DNA of 64,000 nt, taken from positions 52,936,388 through 53,000,387 of the forward strand of contig NC_069124.1 in assembly GCF_026914265.1 (NCBI RefSeq), read 5' to 3'. Below, piece after piece: positions 61,930-64,000 of this stretch. The notes under the pieces were generated by a model. That model made no database searches. It worked only from the letters and a program-made list of their open reading frames with translations, and was not told where the DNA came from. Position 1 is the stretch's first letter. Every line of letters begins with the position of its first letter. The DNA is from Mya arenaria (lineage: Eukaryota > Mollusca > Bivalvia > Myida > Myidae). A program made the translations under genes and the position numbers.

Positions 61930-64000
61930 GTACGCAAACAACAGGCTAATCATTTAATACCTTAAGAATTGATGAGATCATGTTTTATGCACATATATAT
62001 ATATATATATATATATATACCAGCAGAATAAATTAATTGTTCATGCTAATTATTTTGTTAAAATGATCAGAGATGTGTGGTGATAACATGTTGTTCACAT
62101 ATTCACTCTTATACAGATTATAAATCCTCATAACTAATAGCATATTTAAGACATTTTTTTATCTTTCAATTTTCAATTATTGAGTCATTTTTCATGCCAG
62201 ATATATATTCTGAGAGTATATATTCTGTTTACATATTACACTGAATAGTAAAAAAGAAATGAGTGTGTATTTACTACTAAATAAGAAAAAAGTGTTAATG
62301 TACATATGAGTGAAAAATGATTTTAAAATAATTTCTCATAAAATTGACATCTTTTGTATGCATTTTTCCACTATTTTTCATACAATCAATAGTTTTCCAG
62401 TATCATAATGTTTGTCATGTTGATTAGAAATATACTTCAGCCGTTTTGGTCAATGAAACACTGCCAATTAAATTTGAAAAGTAAAATTGTATGTTAAAGC
62501 AAGAAAAAATGATTTACTTAATCTTTGAAAATAAAACTAACCTTCAATTTAAATTTTGACTGTGAATGAAGCACATTATATACAAACTTTTGTGCAATGG
62601 CGGTCTTGAACTAATACTATTGCTCACAGGTTTATGGTAAATATCTTTCAGTTCATAAATCATAAATGATACCTAATTGTTTTTCTTTGGTATATTTTAC
62701 AATTGATGAACAGTAGATTGTTTAAATTTAGTGAGTGTTTAATTTCCACACTTTTTTGTGAAATATTATCATTGTAATGAATACAAAACCTACAAAATCA
62801 TTAAACTGACCATTGCCTTTGGATGATTAAGAATGTTGCTAATATTTAACAAGGCAAAAACAAAAAAGGACATAGCACAATTTAAGCATCCTACAGGATG
62901 AAATTGTTTGTTGTATTTCTGTTTACATTTTATAGAAGATTTTGATATTTTGTTTTCATTTTGCATCATGGTATTTTCATTTGCTTGATGTTTTCATTAT
63001 TTTCATGTTTTTATTTGCTATTCAGATTGAAAACAATTACTTTGAATGGGTTAGTATGTTTTTAGGCTTGAAAGTCTGTTCTGTTTTTCCGGATGCTAGC
63101 ATTAGTTTTGTAGATTGTAGATGTTTAAATGTTACACATTGCACTAACAGTTTTGTATGAATGTAGTGATGTCACAATGTAGTATTATTGCACAAAACAT
63201 TGGTATATGGTTAAGGATAGAAAACTAACTGTACTTCATTGCACATGAGTCACACTTAAACACACTGTCAGCCAAAGTTTGTCACAATTTACAATGAGTC
63301 ATTATTTAAGTTACAAATTGAAATGATATGAAGCGACATGGTTTTTGATTTTAGTCATCGTTAAACCAAGGATAAGAAGAAATAGCAGTTTTACAAACAT
63401 ATACACATACACTTGGATGCCATAGATTCTATTGTCTGTACTGAGGGCAGACATAATCTGTTTAAGGCTATCTCAATTAATGTTAAGGAAGGGACATACT
63501 GCACAAAACTCTTGTTTGTCAATGATTATGAAATATTTGATTTTCTGGTCATTATACAGCATAATTGTAAACTGTTCATAGAAAATGCATTTGGAATCTT
63601 TCTTTTAACAAAATATGATATTGAATGAAATGGTACTGTATTGTTACCATGATTATATAAAGTATTGTAGTACAGTATAATCGCAGTTATGTCCCTTCCT
63701 TTGGATTACAGATGAAGCACCATTCTCTAATCATATCATTTTATAAGACAACAGTTGCTATATTATAAAGCATGTCTATTGAATGCATTTGTCTACAGCA
63801 TAGTATAATCAGATGAATACACCAACAAACAAACACAAGCTTACAAAATACCCGAACTATAGAAACACTATTTGTTTACGCCAAATGCATTCATTAAGAC
63901 ACGCATGGCAGTAACACAATGTTCCTGTTCACAATTGTACAAGATCCATATGTTGGTGAATAATCCTGCTAATTCTTGGTGTAGGTCAGTTAGATGTTGT
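61930..64000 (+). other. FHIP1 intron, continuing beyond window
   Basis: AT-rich intron with an (AT)n run at 61996-62019. Exon 6 needs one base to complete its last codon; no downstream segment here gives a persuasive next exon, so it probably lies outside the window. Confidence 0.6.

Noticed and set aside
63025-63048. Micro-exon reading IENNYFEW between a TATTCAG acceptor and a GGTTAGT donor, recalling the DNYLEY motif of FHIP1
   Set aside because: Exon 6 ends in the phase that does not give this reading; in the compatible phase the sequence is meaningless.

Overview
The window is nuclear DNA of an animal. Its genes have short exons with GT-AG introns, the sequence is AT-rich with many microsatellites, and it is crowded with LINEs, MITE-like elements and a tRNA-derived SINE. 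Several repeats look like families I recall (unverified) from marine bivalve genomes, so a heterodont clam is my best guess; the sequence alone does not prove it.

Layout. 1-7704: a LINE reverse-transcriptase relic, a few orphan exon-like segments, and a decayed array of about five 0.65-0.8 kb units (3150-6650). 7705-33421: a head-to-tail segmental duplication whose two units each carry a complete seven-exon minus-strand gene of the fatty acid hydroxylase superfamily, closest to FAXDC2 (9673-15241 and 28541-32805). Unit 1 has collected insertions that unit 2 lacks: a 177-bp MITE, a 1.2-kb pogo/Tigger-like element and a 3.1-kb LINE, plus a local 1.2-kb tandem duplication of its first exon. A 58-bp minisatellite and a second, plus-strand LINE (20.3-25.3 kb) lie between the two genes. 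Each gene also keeps a dead extra copy of exon 6 in the same intron.

33422-37700: a stack of mobile DNA, comprising a TIR element with a tRNA-like core, a composite TIR element holding two tandem arrays, and a pogo/Tigger-like MITE. 37832-40845: a plus-strand three-exon gene for a 732-residue protein joining an N-terminal small domain, TPR helices and a C-terminal SGNH/GDSL-like hydrolase domain. 45613-50634: TMEM218 (minus strand, three exons, 117 aa), a ciliary transition-zone membrane protein. 51345-51958: a tRNA-Arg(ACG)-like SINE and a transposase scrap. 54018 to beyond the window: the 5' half of an FHIP1 (FAM160A) gene, part of the FTS-Hook-FHIP dynein adaptor complex, with a possible 48-nt cassette exon.

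The genes do not form one pathway: lipid or sterol oxidation (FAXDC2 pair), cilium (TMEM218), dynein cargo transport (FHIP1) and an unassigned TPR-SGNH protein. The most informative feature is the FAXDC2 pair, because each unit serves as the pre-insertion allele of the other and lets several insertions be read to the base. I found no convincing new molecular system; the best novelty candidates are the TPR-SGNH protein, the TIR element carrying a tRNA-like segment, and the LINE with a tandem array at its 5' end.
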